A stretch of DNA of 64,000 nt from positions 558,001 through 622,000 of the forward strand of contig JACTVC010000004.1 of assembly GCA_018417955.1 (NCBI GenBank), in the 5' to 3' direction. A program made the translations under genes and the position numbers. Positions 23,490-35,344 of this stretch are shown in pieces. Every line of letters begins with the position of its first letter. The first letter of the stretch is position 1. The notes beneath the pieces were generated by a model that saw only the letters and a list, made by a program, of their open reading frames with translations, had not been told where the DNA came from and made no database searches. This DNA comes from Laccaria trichodermophora (taxonomy: Eukaryota > Basidiomycota > Agaricomycetes > Agaricales > Hydnangiaceae).

Positions 23490-24726
23490 CGGGACTCAGG
23501 CATGCACTTTGGACATAAAAAACTTCCATCGCACCTGCCCTGTGTTACCTTCTCACAAACCTTGGCTCGTCGTCCAAGGCCTTGCTGGTCAATTCTTTAT
23601 TGACCATGCACATCCTTTTGGTGCCGCTTGTGCCAGCAGCAATGCTGGCATGATTGCCAATGCTGTAGTTGACATTTGGAAGGCAGAAGGTGTCTTCCCT
23701 GTCCCCAAATACAAAGACAACTTGAAGGTCTTTTGTATCCCTTCGCCTATGGGGCCTTTCCATGACAGAGAGTTCTCTTATGATTATGACCGCAGTGAAA
23801 TGTTACGCCACATCGCCCTCTTGGGCGTTCCCTGGCACAATGAGAAAGGTGATGATCACTTTCTCTTCATCACTACCTTCATTGGCTTTTGTTGGGACAT
23901 CCCACGAAAACTTGTCAGTCTCCCTGAAGACAAGCGCTTAAAATTCCACGAGCGCATTCGTCGTTTTCTTAATGACTTCCAAGGTCCTCCTTGCCTCCTC
24001 TCCTCTGTTGATTTACTTTTCTTATCTATCTTCTTAGGTCGTCGTTGCCATCTGCTTGATGTTGAGAAGATCCACAGCTCTCTCTGCCATGTCGCTTTTG
24101 TTTACCTTGACGGCCGCTCCCGCCTACCGTCCCTATCCAACTTCGCATCTTCTTTCCATGACAACGGACTTATAACGAGGTACCCACCTCATTCCATGAT
24201 CACGGATCTCACATGGTGGCTCCAGAAGCTCAAAGATGGCAGTGTCATGCGTGCTTTGCGCCCCCGTGGCCCTCTCCAGGATCTCCACTTGTACGTCAAT
24301 GCCTCCACATCTTGGGGCATCAGCATTATCATCAGAAGCTGCTGGGCCTCGTTCCAACTCTCTCCCACCTGGAAAATCGCCGGTAGAGACATCTGCTGGC
24401 TTGAGACAGTAGCAATCGAGCTCCTCGTCTATTTTCTGGAGAACATGGGCCTGCATGACTGCTGCCTGTTGATACACTCCGACAACCAAGGCACCATCAG
24501 AGCCTTGGACAAAGGTCGAAGCCCTAACTCTCACATCAACCTCTCAGTCTGCCGCACATACCTTGTGCTTTCCCACTCATCTATTTCCCCTGAAATTGTC
24601 TATATTGACTCAATTGCCAACCCAGCTGACCCCATCTCACACGGAGAACAGGGGGATGCCAACTTGCATATTTCTCCTAACTTCAAGCTCCCTGCTGAGC
24701 TGACAGACTGTTTCCTTAATGTTTAG
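23490..24726 (+). pseudogene. YR-element reverse transcriptase palm and RNase H
   Basis: The open frame starts near QACTLDIKNFHRTCPV (about 23495), continues with the DIRS-type HPFGAACASSNAGMI motif and reaches the position of the catalytic box, which reads KYKDNLKVF: the second Asp of the expected Y-x-D-D is Asn. The RNase H part has LHLYVNAS where an Asp is expected, then HSDNQGT and NPADPIS, which keep their Asp residues. Stop at 24724-24726. About 430 bp between FDLASKVAEIV (23068) and this block looks like an intron or unaligned insertion (GTGAGT near 23070). Confidence 0.75.
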
Positions 24727-24772
24727 CCTTGACTGAAAACTCACCTCGTCAACATGTGTCATTGAGAGACCC

Positions 24773-26219
24773 GTGGGTAAGATAAAATCCCCCAACTCTA
24801 TCTCACTGCGCCCCACGCGTTCTCGAAATTCCTTCCATCCTTTTTCGCGCCCTGCTCCTCCTTCTCTTCCCATTTCTCACGCCACCACAACTCCTTCTCC
24901 TGCAACCCTCTCACCTCTATCTTTGCCTTCCCCTTCTCTTTCTTCCCCCTCTTCTTGCGTCATACATTCCCGCAAACCCCAACCTGGTCATTCTATCACA
25001 AACAACGAACTCTGTCCCCACGTTCCTGCAGCTGACCGCATTTTTGCATGGCACACACCCTTCGGTTCCTGTCATCATGCTGCTATCGCTAGAAGGCTTC
25101 CTGCACCCCTGCTCCAATCCGCTCTTATGGCTATCCAGGGTGCCCTCACCCCCAACACAAAGTCCACTGATGGTGCGGGCCCTTTGCGCTTCACACAGTT
25201 CTGCGACAAATGGAACATTTCTGAAGAAGCTCACATGCCTGCCGACTATGCCTTGCTTTGTGCCTTCATCAGGGAATACAAGGGCTGGCAATCTGGTAAC
25301 ACCATCCGTTCTTGGCTGGCTGGCCTGCACAGCTGGCACATCATAAATCATGCACCTTGGTACGGTGATGACAACTGGGTTCACCTTGCTCATACATCTG
25401 CAAATAAGGAAGGCACCAAACACAAGCTCCCTCTTCGAGCTCCCGTCTCCATTGAACATCTCTCCTGCCTCCGCCGCTCATTGGATCTTTCCACCCCTTT
25501 CCATGCTGCTGTCTGGGCCGTTGCCCTTGTCACCTTCTTTGGCTGTCGTCGACTAGGTGAAACTACTCTTGACGTCGCCGCTGCCTTTGATCCGAAATAT
25601 CACGTACTTCGCTCTACCAAGTACGTTCCCTTTTGGTGTTCACTATACCTCCTATTTAATTTTACTTAGAATCATTTTCCGTGTTTTGCGAGATGGCACA
25701 TCTTCTGCCAGCTTTGACATTCCATGGACCAAAACAACAAAAGAACTAGGAGCCACTGTCATCCTCACTGCACGTCGCGACGGTGACCCCTTATGCCCCA
25801 TCACTGCCTTTAAAAATCACCTTGACATCAACTCCTCCATCCCAACTTCATCTGCACTCTTTGCTTACAAAACGTCCTCTGGCGATCCAAAGAATCTCCT
25901 CAAGAATGAATTCCTCAACTTTGTTACTGGAATCTGGTCATCTGCCATGCTCGCCCATGTCCTTGGACACAGTTTTCGTATTGGCGGCGCCGTCAAATTA
26001 CTACTCGCAGGTGTTCCTCCTGAAATCGTCACTGCCACTGGAGGATGGACATCCCTTGCCTTCCTACTCTACTGGCGCCGCATGGATGAAATCCTCCCCA
26101 TGTCTACCTCAAAAGCTTACAACCAAGCACACCTTCTTCGTCTGGCTGAAATATTTGAAGAATTTCACATTGCTCACAAGATCCCTTCTGCTCTACTTGA
26201 CAAATCTATATCTCCCTAA
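24773..26219 (+). CDS. YR-element tyrosine recombinase
   Basis: Two exons, about 24773-25620 and 25670-26219, around a 49-nt GT-AG intron; splicing joins STK to IIFRVLRDGT in frame. The start is uncertain because the first codons are not ATG. The protein has the tyrosine-recombinase catalytic fold: an early Arg in FGCRRLGE, then HSFRIGGA (H-x-x-R), a Gly-Trp after TATGGW, and LLYWRR with the candidate nucleophile Tyr. These enzymes insert the cDNA of DIRS-like elements by site-specific-type recombination. The catalytic residues appear intact although the rest of the element is dead. Confidence 0.75.
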
Positions 26220-26744
26220 ATTCTGTAATACTCTCCCAATCCCAACTCTTGTATAGTATCTTTACTCCCAATCTTAGCCCACCTCTGGTACAATATTCTT
26301 ACTCCCAATCAACATCCTTCCAATGCTACTGGCATCTCATATGTAAAATAGAACATCATATTTGAATTTTTACCTCCTTCCATATATCTGCTTGTCAAGC
26401 CCGAGTGACACTCCACTGGGCAGTCAGTTTGGCTCTTCCTTGCCTCACCAACCTGTCGTTGTGAGCTTACACTCGGGTTGGTACTGCCAGTTGGTTTCAG
26501 CAAGTTCTCACCACACTTGAGTTTGCTGGACGCTCAAATCTTGCTCACACCTTGAGTTTGAGTGAGATTTTTGCACAACCAAGGAATTTGTCTGCTCGAA
26601 TTCCTTGTACATTTATCCCTTTCACACAGCGCAACAGTTATCTTATCAGTAGCTTTTTCCCACTGGGTTTTGATGCACCCATGCTTGGATTTTACTTACT
26701 TTTCACTAACACTCACCCTTTTTTTTCCTTTGCTTTTTCTTTTT

Positions 26745-26758
26745 AGAGTGGGGGAGGG
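26745..26758 (+). promoter_or_regulatory. Ty3 polypurine tract
   Basis: AGAGTGGGGGAGGG ends exactly at the first base of the 3' LTR, the expected place for the plus-strand primer of an LTR retrotransposon. Confidence 0.85.
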
Positions 26759-26985
26759 TGTAATCATGGATTACCCTTGTTTGGTATCACCTTCCTGCAG
26801 ACACATCACGTACACAACTTCTTCGGACATTTTCTTTCTTCTGAACCACCACCATCCCTTGATACATCTCATTGTATTCCATATTCCATATCCTCCGAAT
26901 CATACATGCAGTCTATTTCTGTTGTATGTGTGTTGAGTCCTTTTGCTTAGTGGAAATCTATCCCTCCTCAGGGGATAGATTTCCA
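26759..26985 (+). repeat. Ty3 3' LTR
   Basis: 227 bp, TG...CA ends, followed by GGTAT (26986-26990), identical to the five bases before the 5' LTR. Confidence 0.95.
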
Positions 26986-26990
26986 GGTAT

Positions 26991-27710
26991 ATCTGGAATA
27001 TAGGCACATGACCAGCAGGTATCACCCACTACTTGGAGCAATGAAAGCTACTGAGTTTCTGAACAAAACTGCTCTAGGTACATACACCATCAGAAATCTA
27101 TATATACATTTTCTTTTTCCTGATGCACAATCCCTATCATATCACAGCAATTGGACTGTACTGTGCACTTTGTGAGTAGGATTGGGGACACTTACTTGCT
27201 GGCTGTGCTGAGCCCTTCTCTGTACCCCCCCCCCCCCCATTGGTGTTGCTAGTGGTAGATCCATTTCTCCATAAAATGACACCCATGTACAACCCCAACT
27301 TGTAACCTGCATTAGAAAGTAGGCTGTTCACCCCTCAGTCATTGCATTACAGTTGCCAGTGGGAGTCACAACTAGTAACCCACATTCAACAGCTCAAGTG
27401 AAAACTTGATTCTTTGGAAGATTGTGATATAATACATTGAAAGAGATTTGGAAATGCCAAGGAAGTGCTTGCAGATGCCAAGGTAAATGAGTTATTTTTA
27501 GGTATGCCTTTCAAGACTGTTTTCATTAAGTTTTCATACTACTTACTGCTGAAAGCTTCTGACACAATTTGTGAGATCCAATGTTTCTTGAGATCATGTT
27601 TGACTCTACTGTGCAGATGCCACTCAGAAGATAGGGTGTCTTTGCAAGCAATGGTTGGCATTGACAGAAAGGTTCGCCTTTGCTTGGGCTTAGTCTAATA
27701 GCAGCACCTT
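26991..27710. other. CpG-poor island between Ty3 and a solo LTR
   Basis: No supported gene. A run of 14 C lies at 27225-27238. The last five bases (ACCTT, 27706-27710) are the target duplication of the following solo LTR. Confidence 0.6.
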
Positions 27711-28361
27711 TGTTACAGACTCTGTTTCATATGTACAAGCACCTGCAGACACTTACATACTCCTAAGACACATCTAGACCATACTGGACAGTTCTAGATA
27801 CACATCCCAGCTATATTCTTTTTTCAACTCATTATCATTTAAATATATTCATATGACTCCTTCAAAGTCATATGACTCACATAGACTTACTTGGACTTAG
27901 TATGATTCATATGACTAAACACAAGTCATACAAGTCATACTTCTGACTTGTATTCTGAGTTGTACCCTTAGTATATAAGTAGGGTACTTTCATTTGTATT
28001 CAGTAGCTTGAACCTAGGCAATCTAAGCTTAGTTAAACCCTCAGACAGACCCTCAGAAGTAAGATCACCCTCAAACTCTATAGTCTTTGACTTAGAGCCT
28101 CTTTGAAACTCGAATTGATAAGTCTTCAATGTTGAAGACTTAATAACATAAACATTGTCAGCGTATGACTTAGAATGAACACTGAATCTCTATACAATGG
28201 TCCTTTGGGCATAGAGTATTGCAGAACCCTACAGTGTTGTTATTAAGGGCATAACAAACTGGTAGTTGAAGACTACATCATCTTGAATAAGGGTACATAG
28301 CTAGATGATGATTGAACTTGAAGCTTAACATAACTGCCTGTTACACTTAACAACCATAACA
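27711..28361. mobile_element. Solo LTR, 651 bp, with ACCTT duplication
   Basis: Ends TGTTACAG ... CATAACA with TGTTA/TAACA inverted termini. Identical 5-bp duplications ACCTT flank it at 27706-27710 and 28362-28366. Internal features fit an LTR: repeated CATATGACT motifs in the U3-like half and a TATATAAGT box near 27971. No internal retroelement genes remain, so it is the product of LTR-LTR recombination. Almost no CpG. Confidence 0.85.
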
Positions 28362-28387
28362 ACCTTTGACTGATGACTAGTCACTCC

Positions 28388-29040
28388 TAGTGTTTAAAGG
28401 TTCAGTTCAGTCTGGTTTTTTGTCCTGAAAACGTGCAACCATGGACTGCAACTGGTCCAGGACCAACCCAGATATTGAGGGAACCGAACTGAATCACCTA
28501 GGACCAGTCTTTTGCAGTCTATGGGACCAGTTCAGACCGATCCAGACTGGTTTTTTTGTGTATAATTCATTATACCAATATAAACCATTTGTATCTCAAC
28601 TTTTATTACTCCAAAAAATAAACAGGTTATATAGCATAGTAAAGCATGTAAATACCCATCATTCTACCAATTTTTAAGAAATTTAATAAAGATTTGACAT
28701 AGTTATGGCTGAAACTGAATTACATCTCCTAGAGACTTGCATAAAATAAGGATTTGGTTATATCTTTCTCAGTTCTTAACCATTTTTGATGAACTAAAAA
28801 CCCAATTAAAGGTAATAAACGTGGCTACAAGGCTATGTAATGCACATGACCGCTTAACTGGTTGCAACCAATTTAAACCGGTCTTTAAGCGGTTTTAAAA
28901 GATTTTCGAAATGAGGCAACTGGCAACCAGACCAACCCCAAATTGGGGCAACTGCAACTGAAAAAAAGACTGGTCCATGGTCCAGTTCAGTCTGGTCCAC
29001 CAGTTTTTTGTGGTCCTATGGACTGAACCTTTAAACACTA
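28388..29040. mobile_element. hAT-like MITE, 653 bp
   Basis: Termini TAGTGTTTAAAGGTTCAG and its inverse, flanked by perfect 8-bp duplications GTCACTCC (28380-28387 and 29041-29048). It shares the TAGTGTTT start and GGTCC/CCAGT-rich subterminal regions with the hAT element at 16337-17678, but the internal sequence differs. It has no transposase. Confidence 0.9.
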
Positions 29041-29413
29041 GTCACTCCACTTCCCATCTCAGACAGCCACTTCATGCAGCTATAAAGTGGCCCTTTGATT
29101 CTCCATTCCACAGCAGCTATTTGTCAATCTGACCTAGGATGATATTCATCAATCTCTTGCCCTTGAAAGGGCTTCTTATTCTCATGCTTCCCTTAGTTCA
29201 AGCTCAGAATGACTCCTTCATCCCATTCAATGTCCTCTTTCAAGGAGTTCAAGATACCACTTATGCACAATGGAATGCCATGGTCATAGAAAGCTCCACT
29301 GCTTTCAATGAAATCAAAGCCCATATCCTCTCCATGTATAATGGAATTGGACACATCAGCAACACCTTCATACTCAATGCTGAGTATGCTGACTGCATCA
29401 ATATCAACATGTA

Positions 29414-30092
29414 CAGTTGAGTGCAAAAAGAATGAAGGTTGGTTCATTTTTCTGGTTCTTTCTAAGAATCTCTTGTACCTCAAATGTATTTGTGTATTCT
29501 TTTACATTATGTAGTTGTGTTACACTTCCCTTGGTATGGACTAATTTCAGTGAAAGCTGGAGCCTTGAGAAGGTTTTTATTCTGGAGGCCATTTTTGGCA
29601 TCTGAAAAAAAAAATATGCGCTAACTGGGGAGGTAGCAAGAACATACCTCTGGTCAACCTGAATGAGCCTATCAAAGAATCAGTCAAAAATACTGAGCAG
29701 TTATGTCTGTAGAGGCTTTGGAAAATGACTTGTTTTGTCTAAAATAGACCAAAAATGACCAAAATAGCACAAAATGACCATTTTCTGGAGGCTCTACAAG
29801 CATAACCACTCAGTATTTTTAACTGATTCTTTGATAGGCTCATTCAGGTTGACCAGAGGTATGTTCTTGCTACCTCCCCAGTTAGCACATATTTTTTTTT
29901 TCAGATGCCAAAAATGGCCTCCAGAATAAAAACCTTCTCAAGGCTCCAGCTTTCACTGAAATTAGTCCATACCAAGGGAAGTATAACACAACTACATAAT
30001 GTAAAAGAATACACAAATACATTTGAGGTACAATAGATTCTTAGAAAGAACCAGAAAAATGAACCAACCTTCATTCTTTTTGCACTCAACTG
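29414..30092. mobile_element. TA-flanked foldback element, 679 bp
   Basis: Two long inverted arms of roughly 290 bp (starting CAGTTGAGTGCAAAAAGAAT) are separated by about 100 bp. TA dinucleotides flank both ends (29412-29413 and 30093-30094), as for Tc1/mariner-type elements. The arms differ at only a few bases. No transposase ORF. It sits in the propeptide of neprosin copy 2. Confidence 0.88.
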
Positions 30093-30166
30093 TACGCCTG
30101 CTTGGTGACACCAATCAAATTCCTCCATCCTACACCTCATATCCCAAATTCTCCAAGGGTTAGGGC

Positions 30167-30647
30167 TGTAACAGACATGGGATTATCTCCTTCTCTATGG
30201 TTTACTTTCCATTACTTAGCAGTCACATGACTCCCTTCCATACTTGTCAGTAGTAATCATGTGACAAATCTTCTTCTATCTTTCAAACCACCACTACATA
30301 TACTCTGTGTCAGGATCAGCATCATACTGTGTTCCCCCTGGAAGTATTGTAAGTGATTTGAGTTTAGCAGGGTCACTGAATACTCTTGTAGAGGTGTTCA
30401 GTTACAGCTTTATCACCTTCTTGAGGATTTCCTGAGAAGGAGCAGAGATTGTGCAATGGATTTCTGAAGCATCAACAATCTCTGCTAGATACTGGCCAAA
30501 TCCCCCTATTCCTCTCTCTTGGACCAAGATCCGTCCAACTCAGATCATAGCTGGTCGCAACTTGGTCTTCACACCATTGTCATTCTGGCTTGCCATACAA
30601 CTTTCATCAACAGCTCCCCACATTTAACACACAAGAACTGTGTTACA
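30167..30647. mobile_element. Solo LTR, 481 bp, with AGGGC duplication
   Basis: Perfect 7-bp inverted termini TGTAACA ... TGTTACA, flanked by AGGGC at 30162-30166 and 30648-30652. Inserted within the neprosin copy 2 propeptide region. The start TGTAACAGACATGGGATT is also seen at 10273 (TGTAACAGATATGGGATT), which may be a fragment of a related LTR. Confidence 0.85.
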
Positions 30648-32105
30648 AGGGCCATGTTGTAAACTATGCAGAGTCCCCCTTAAAGCTTGGTCTTACAGAT
30701 TGCTTCAGCAACCACATTTACTGTCCTGAGAAGACTATCCCATTCACCTGTTTGACCCTACAGAAGTTAACCAGGTTCCTGAGTCTTGGTACATTTTTTA
30801 ACAAGCCCCTCTCACCAGCTCTTCTGACCCATTCGAGCTGATGCCACCAGAGAGAGCTGTTCCATCAGGAGGAACTACCATGTAATGCAGTTGGGGTTCA
30901 AGATGTGACAAATTTTGGAGGAAACTCCTGGTTGAACCTTTGGAGCCCTTTGGGTGATCTTACACTCTCAAAACAATCATACAGTGGAGGGTCAGGTGTT
31001 AGTCATCAGGCTGTCAAAGGAGGTTGGGTGTTCTACAACCAGAAGTTCAATACAAGGCAGTCCATCTTGTTCATGCTCTACACCTCTGACAATTACATTA
31101 CAAAATGCTAGAATTTGGAGTGCCCTGGTTTCAAACAGATGAACAATAATTGGTTCTTGGGCCATCCTGGTGGAACCAGAACCAAAATTTGGAGCCACTA
31201 CAGCATTTCTGGTGGTGAACAGTGGGGATTTGAAATGCAGTGGAAGTTGTATCAAGTGACTTGGTGACTGTTCCTCAAGGGTATGGGAGATTACGAGCTT
31301 GTGGGGCATTACTATTCAGAGATCTTCAATGGTGGACAATTGACCAAGCATGCTGAGTCTGTCTTGTATGGTGGAGAGGTGATTGTCTTTAATGATGCAG
31401 TCAACTGGTCTCAGATGGGCAGTGGTGCTCTCCCATCAGCTGGGTAGACCAAAGCCACATTCCAGTGGTTGATTTTTTATATCCCCAAGGACAAAAATGG
31501 CAGTGTTGGCATTTGGACAACCAGTCCATTGTAGGTTTAGTTCAATGCTAGTATATCACTGTTATGCCTTCAACAAGGGGTGGAAATTGGGGATCCTACT
31601 TTTATTTTGGGGGACCAGGTGGCCACGAGGAACGGTTTTGTGGTTAACAACAGGCTCAATTTTTTCTTCATTCTCATACATATTTCCAGAAAGGCGCATG
31701 ATCAGACTTGTGAGTTATGGATTATTTTCAGTTACTTAGTAGTTCACATCTGTGTACATACTTCTGCAATTGTTGTTCATGGTTATCAGACTATTATAGA
31801 CTAATATACACTTGAGACAGGGCCCAATAAATAATCAGGACAAATCAGGACATATGTACCTCCTTAATTGTAGCCACACATAAAATAATGAAGTGAATGT
31901 GCATCCGAAAACCATGAAATCTCAAATTTTCAAAATGAAGAACATGGTAGCCATGGCAACACCACTCAGCTGAAGAATATGTACTCCCTGCTACAAAAAG
32001 TGACCAGACACCTGTGTTTAGATACAATGGCTGGATGGATTTCAATTCTTTTTGGTGGATGTCAAGATAATATGAAATGTAGTAGATCCCCAAATATTCA
32101 TAATA

Positions 32106-32480
32106 CTTGGACAAAATCTGATTGAGATATACCATTATAACCCCTTCTACACATCAGGGGGATTTTTCAGATATTTTTTTCAGAGCCCAATTTTTTTACA
32201 GTACATAGAACTACTTAATTTTAGTATGAAACATTTTGAATTATGTCCATAAGTTTATTTGTTGGGGAGATATAAGCTGAGCAATGTGGCAAATATTGTA
32301 CTTTGAGGCTTTATATCTTCTCAACAAATAAACTTATAGACATAATTCAAAATGTTCCATACTTGTATTAAGTAGTTCTATGTACTGTAAAAAAATTGGG
32401 CTCTGAAAAAAATATCTGAAAAATCCCCCTGGTGTGTAGAAAGGGTTATAATGGTATATCTCAATCAGATTTTGTCCAAG
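32106..32480. mobile_element. TA-flanked foldback MITE, 375 bp
   Basis: Starts CTTGGACAAAATCTGATTG and ends with its inverse; arms of about 165 bp meet near 32290. Flanking TA at 32104-32105 and 32481-32482. Confidence 0.85.
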
Positions 32481-32482
32481 TA

Positions 32483-32882
32483 CAGTCATCCACCAGCATG
32501 TGTTACACCACCACTGAATGTTACACTTTTGCTCCTTGAATAACATTTGCAATATTCAACATACTCCCTTGAAACAAATTTTATCTGGAGCTCCTATATA
32601 TGGTATCTCCTCACATCAAGTTTTGCTTGTGCAGGATGAGCATCAAATATGTAGTGATTTGTTCAAAATGGGGTACTTAGCAGAAAACCTCCCACCACTG
32701 AATGTTACACCAGTATTTTCAGAATTACTCAACAGAAACAAACCTGAGAGCTCCGAAATTTGGAGGACACAAAGAATGTACATCACCAAGATTAAATGTA
32801 CAATTTTTAGGTGAAAATGTATCCCCATCATGTTTTAAGTGAACTTTCAATTTTTGATGTAACACTAGCTGGTGGATGACTG
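32483..32882. mobile_element. TA-flanked MITE, 400 bp
   Basis: Termini CAGTCATCCACCAGC and its inverse; TA at 32481-32482 (shared with the neighbouring MITE) and 32883-32884. It is a Tc1/mariner-like non-autonomous element without a transposase. Confidence 0.85.
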
Positions 32883-33179
32883 TATTATGAATATTTGGGG
32901 ATCTACTACATTTCATATTATCTTGACATCCACCAAAAAGAATTGAAAGCCATCCAGCCATTGTATCTAAACACAGGTGTCTGGTCACTTTTTGTAGCAG
33001 GGAGTAAGAGAATAAAACAATTGGCCAGTCAATATGGCTGATGTTCTTATTGTTTACCAGTTTGAGATTTTGTTAATCAATGTTTGTGGGATGCACAACA
33101 GGTTTATTATTCTACAAGTGTCGACAATTATGGAGGTACCTTTGCCTAGATCACACATTGGACCCTGTCTCAAGTGATA

Positions 33180-33655
33180 AGTAGTATGTGCTGATGTTTT
33201 GACGGTAAGAGAAAATTAAAAGGAGGTACTACATACGGGCAAAAATGGCGCTCAGACTCAATCAAGAGATCTGAAATGTATTTTATCCTCCTCCCTATTT
33301 TTGTTTGGGTTATCGAAGAACGGTGGAGTCGAGCATGGCGGTTAATCCATCAACGGGAAATGATTTAGCTTGTATAGGGGCACATCTCACTTACCAAGAT
33401 CGCAAGCTTCTGGAGAATTTTAATTTTTAGTGTGCGGTCAAAGCCAACATTGAGTGGTCAACGATATACATTGTTTTGGGGGAGTGCGAATTACATATAA
33501 GTACAGACAGTGCGGGAATATAAGAGGTATGGCGATGGAGATAGCGATGACAGGTAGATAGAAAATTGAAAACAAAGCGGACCTAAGAAAGCAAATAGAA
33601 GTTCCCAGAAGATCCTCATAAAGTCGTAACAAAGGGCCTGAGTAGTGTGACTGGC
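33180..33655. other. GDH 3' flank and end of the repeat island
   Basis: CpG returns to normal within about 100 bp of the palindromic element. It should contain the 3' UTR of the minus-strand GDH gene. No other feature seen. Confidence 0.6.

Positions 33656-35344
<1,689 letters not shown>

Larger units (their letters stand above)
18855..26250 (+). mobile_element. DIRS-like tyrosine-recombinase retroelement nested in Ty3
   Basis: Between the Ty3 chromodomain stop and the Ty3 polypurine tract lie, in order, a gag-like ORF with two zinc-knuckle-like clusters, a reverse transcriptase/RNase H region and a tyrosine recombinase. That gene set defines YR retroelements (DIRS/Ngaro type), which insert without target duplications; I see none. 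A 12-bp inverted repeat (GTCAGAACCAGA near 18940, TCTGGTTCTGAC near 19018) may belong to its left end. Exact ends are not resolved. The copy is dead: the gag frame has a TGA, an insertion splits the RT, and active-site Asp residues are lost. Confidence 0.8.
11988..26985 (+). mobile_element. Ty3/gypsy chromovirus, composite copy with nested insertions
   Basis: A 14,998-bp element bounded by two 227-bp LTRs (TGTAATCATGG ... GATTTCCA) and flanked by identical GGTAT duplications at 11983-11987 and 26986-26990. Internal order is gag/protease, reverse transcriptase-RNase H, integrase, chromodomain, which is the chromovirus order. A polypurine tract sits directly before the 3' LTR. It is not autonomous: several stops interrupt the frame, a hAT MITE splits the integrase, and a tyrosine-recombinase retroelement occupies about 18.86-26.3 kb. 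The two LTRs differ at about a dozen positions, nearly all transitions. CpG is much more frequent here than in the surrounding island, so this element arrived later. Confidence 0.93.
29139..31647 (+). pseudogene. Neprosin-family peptidase, decayed copy 2, split by two insertions
   Basis: Part 1 (29139-29413) has a clear signal peptide and AHILSMYNGIGHISNTFI, matching copy 1. A TA-flanked foldback element (29414-30092) and a solo LTR (30167-30647) interrupt the propeptide. The remainder runs from about 30648: VNYAESPLKLGLTDCF, TIPFTCLTLQKLT, LTLSKQSYSGGSG, ILFMLYTSDNYITKC, FNGGQLTKHAESVLYGGEV, MGSGALPSAG and YFYFGGPGG. It contains stops at positions of Trp (TGG to TGA near 31265) and Gln (CAG to TAG near 31446) and frame changes. 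The Glu before GGW reads Lys. Intact members are secreted peptidases. Nearly no CpG remains. Confidence 0.8.
31809..33176. mobile_element. Palindromic CACT-ended element, 1368 bp, with nested MITEs
   Basis: Ends CACTTGAGACAGGG and its exact inverse, flanked by ATA at 31806-31808 and 33177-33179. CACT ends with a 3-bp duplication fit the CACTA/EnSpm superfamily. The inner arms (about 31976-32105 and 32883-33005) are near-perfect inverses. Two TA-flanked MITEs (32106-32480 and 32483-32882) sit side by side at the point where the palindrome arms meet. No transposase ORF is seen. Confidence 0.8.
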
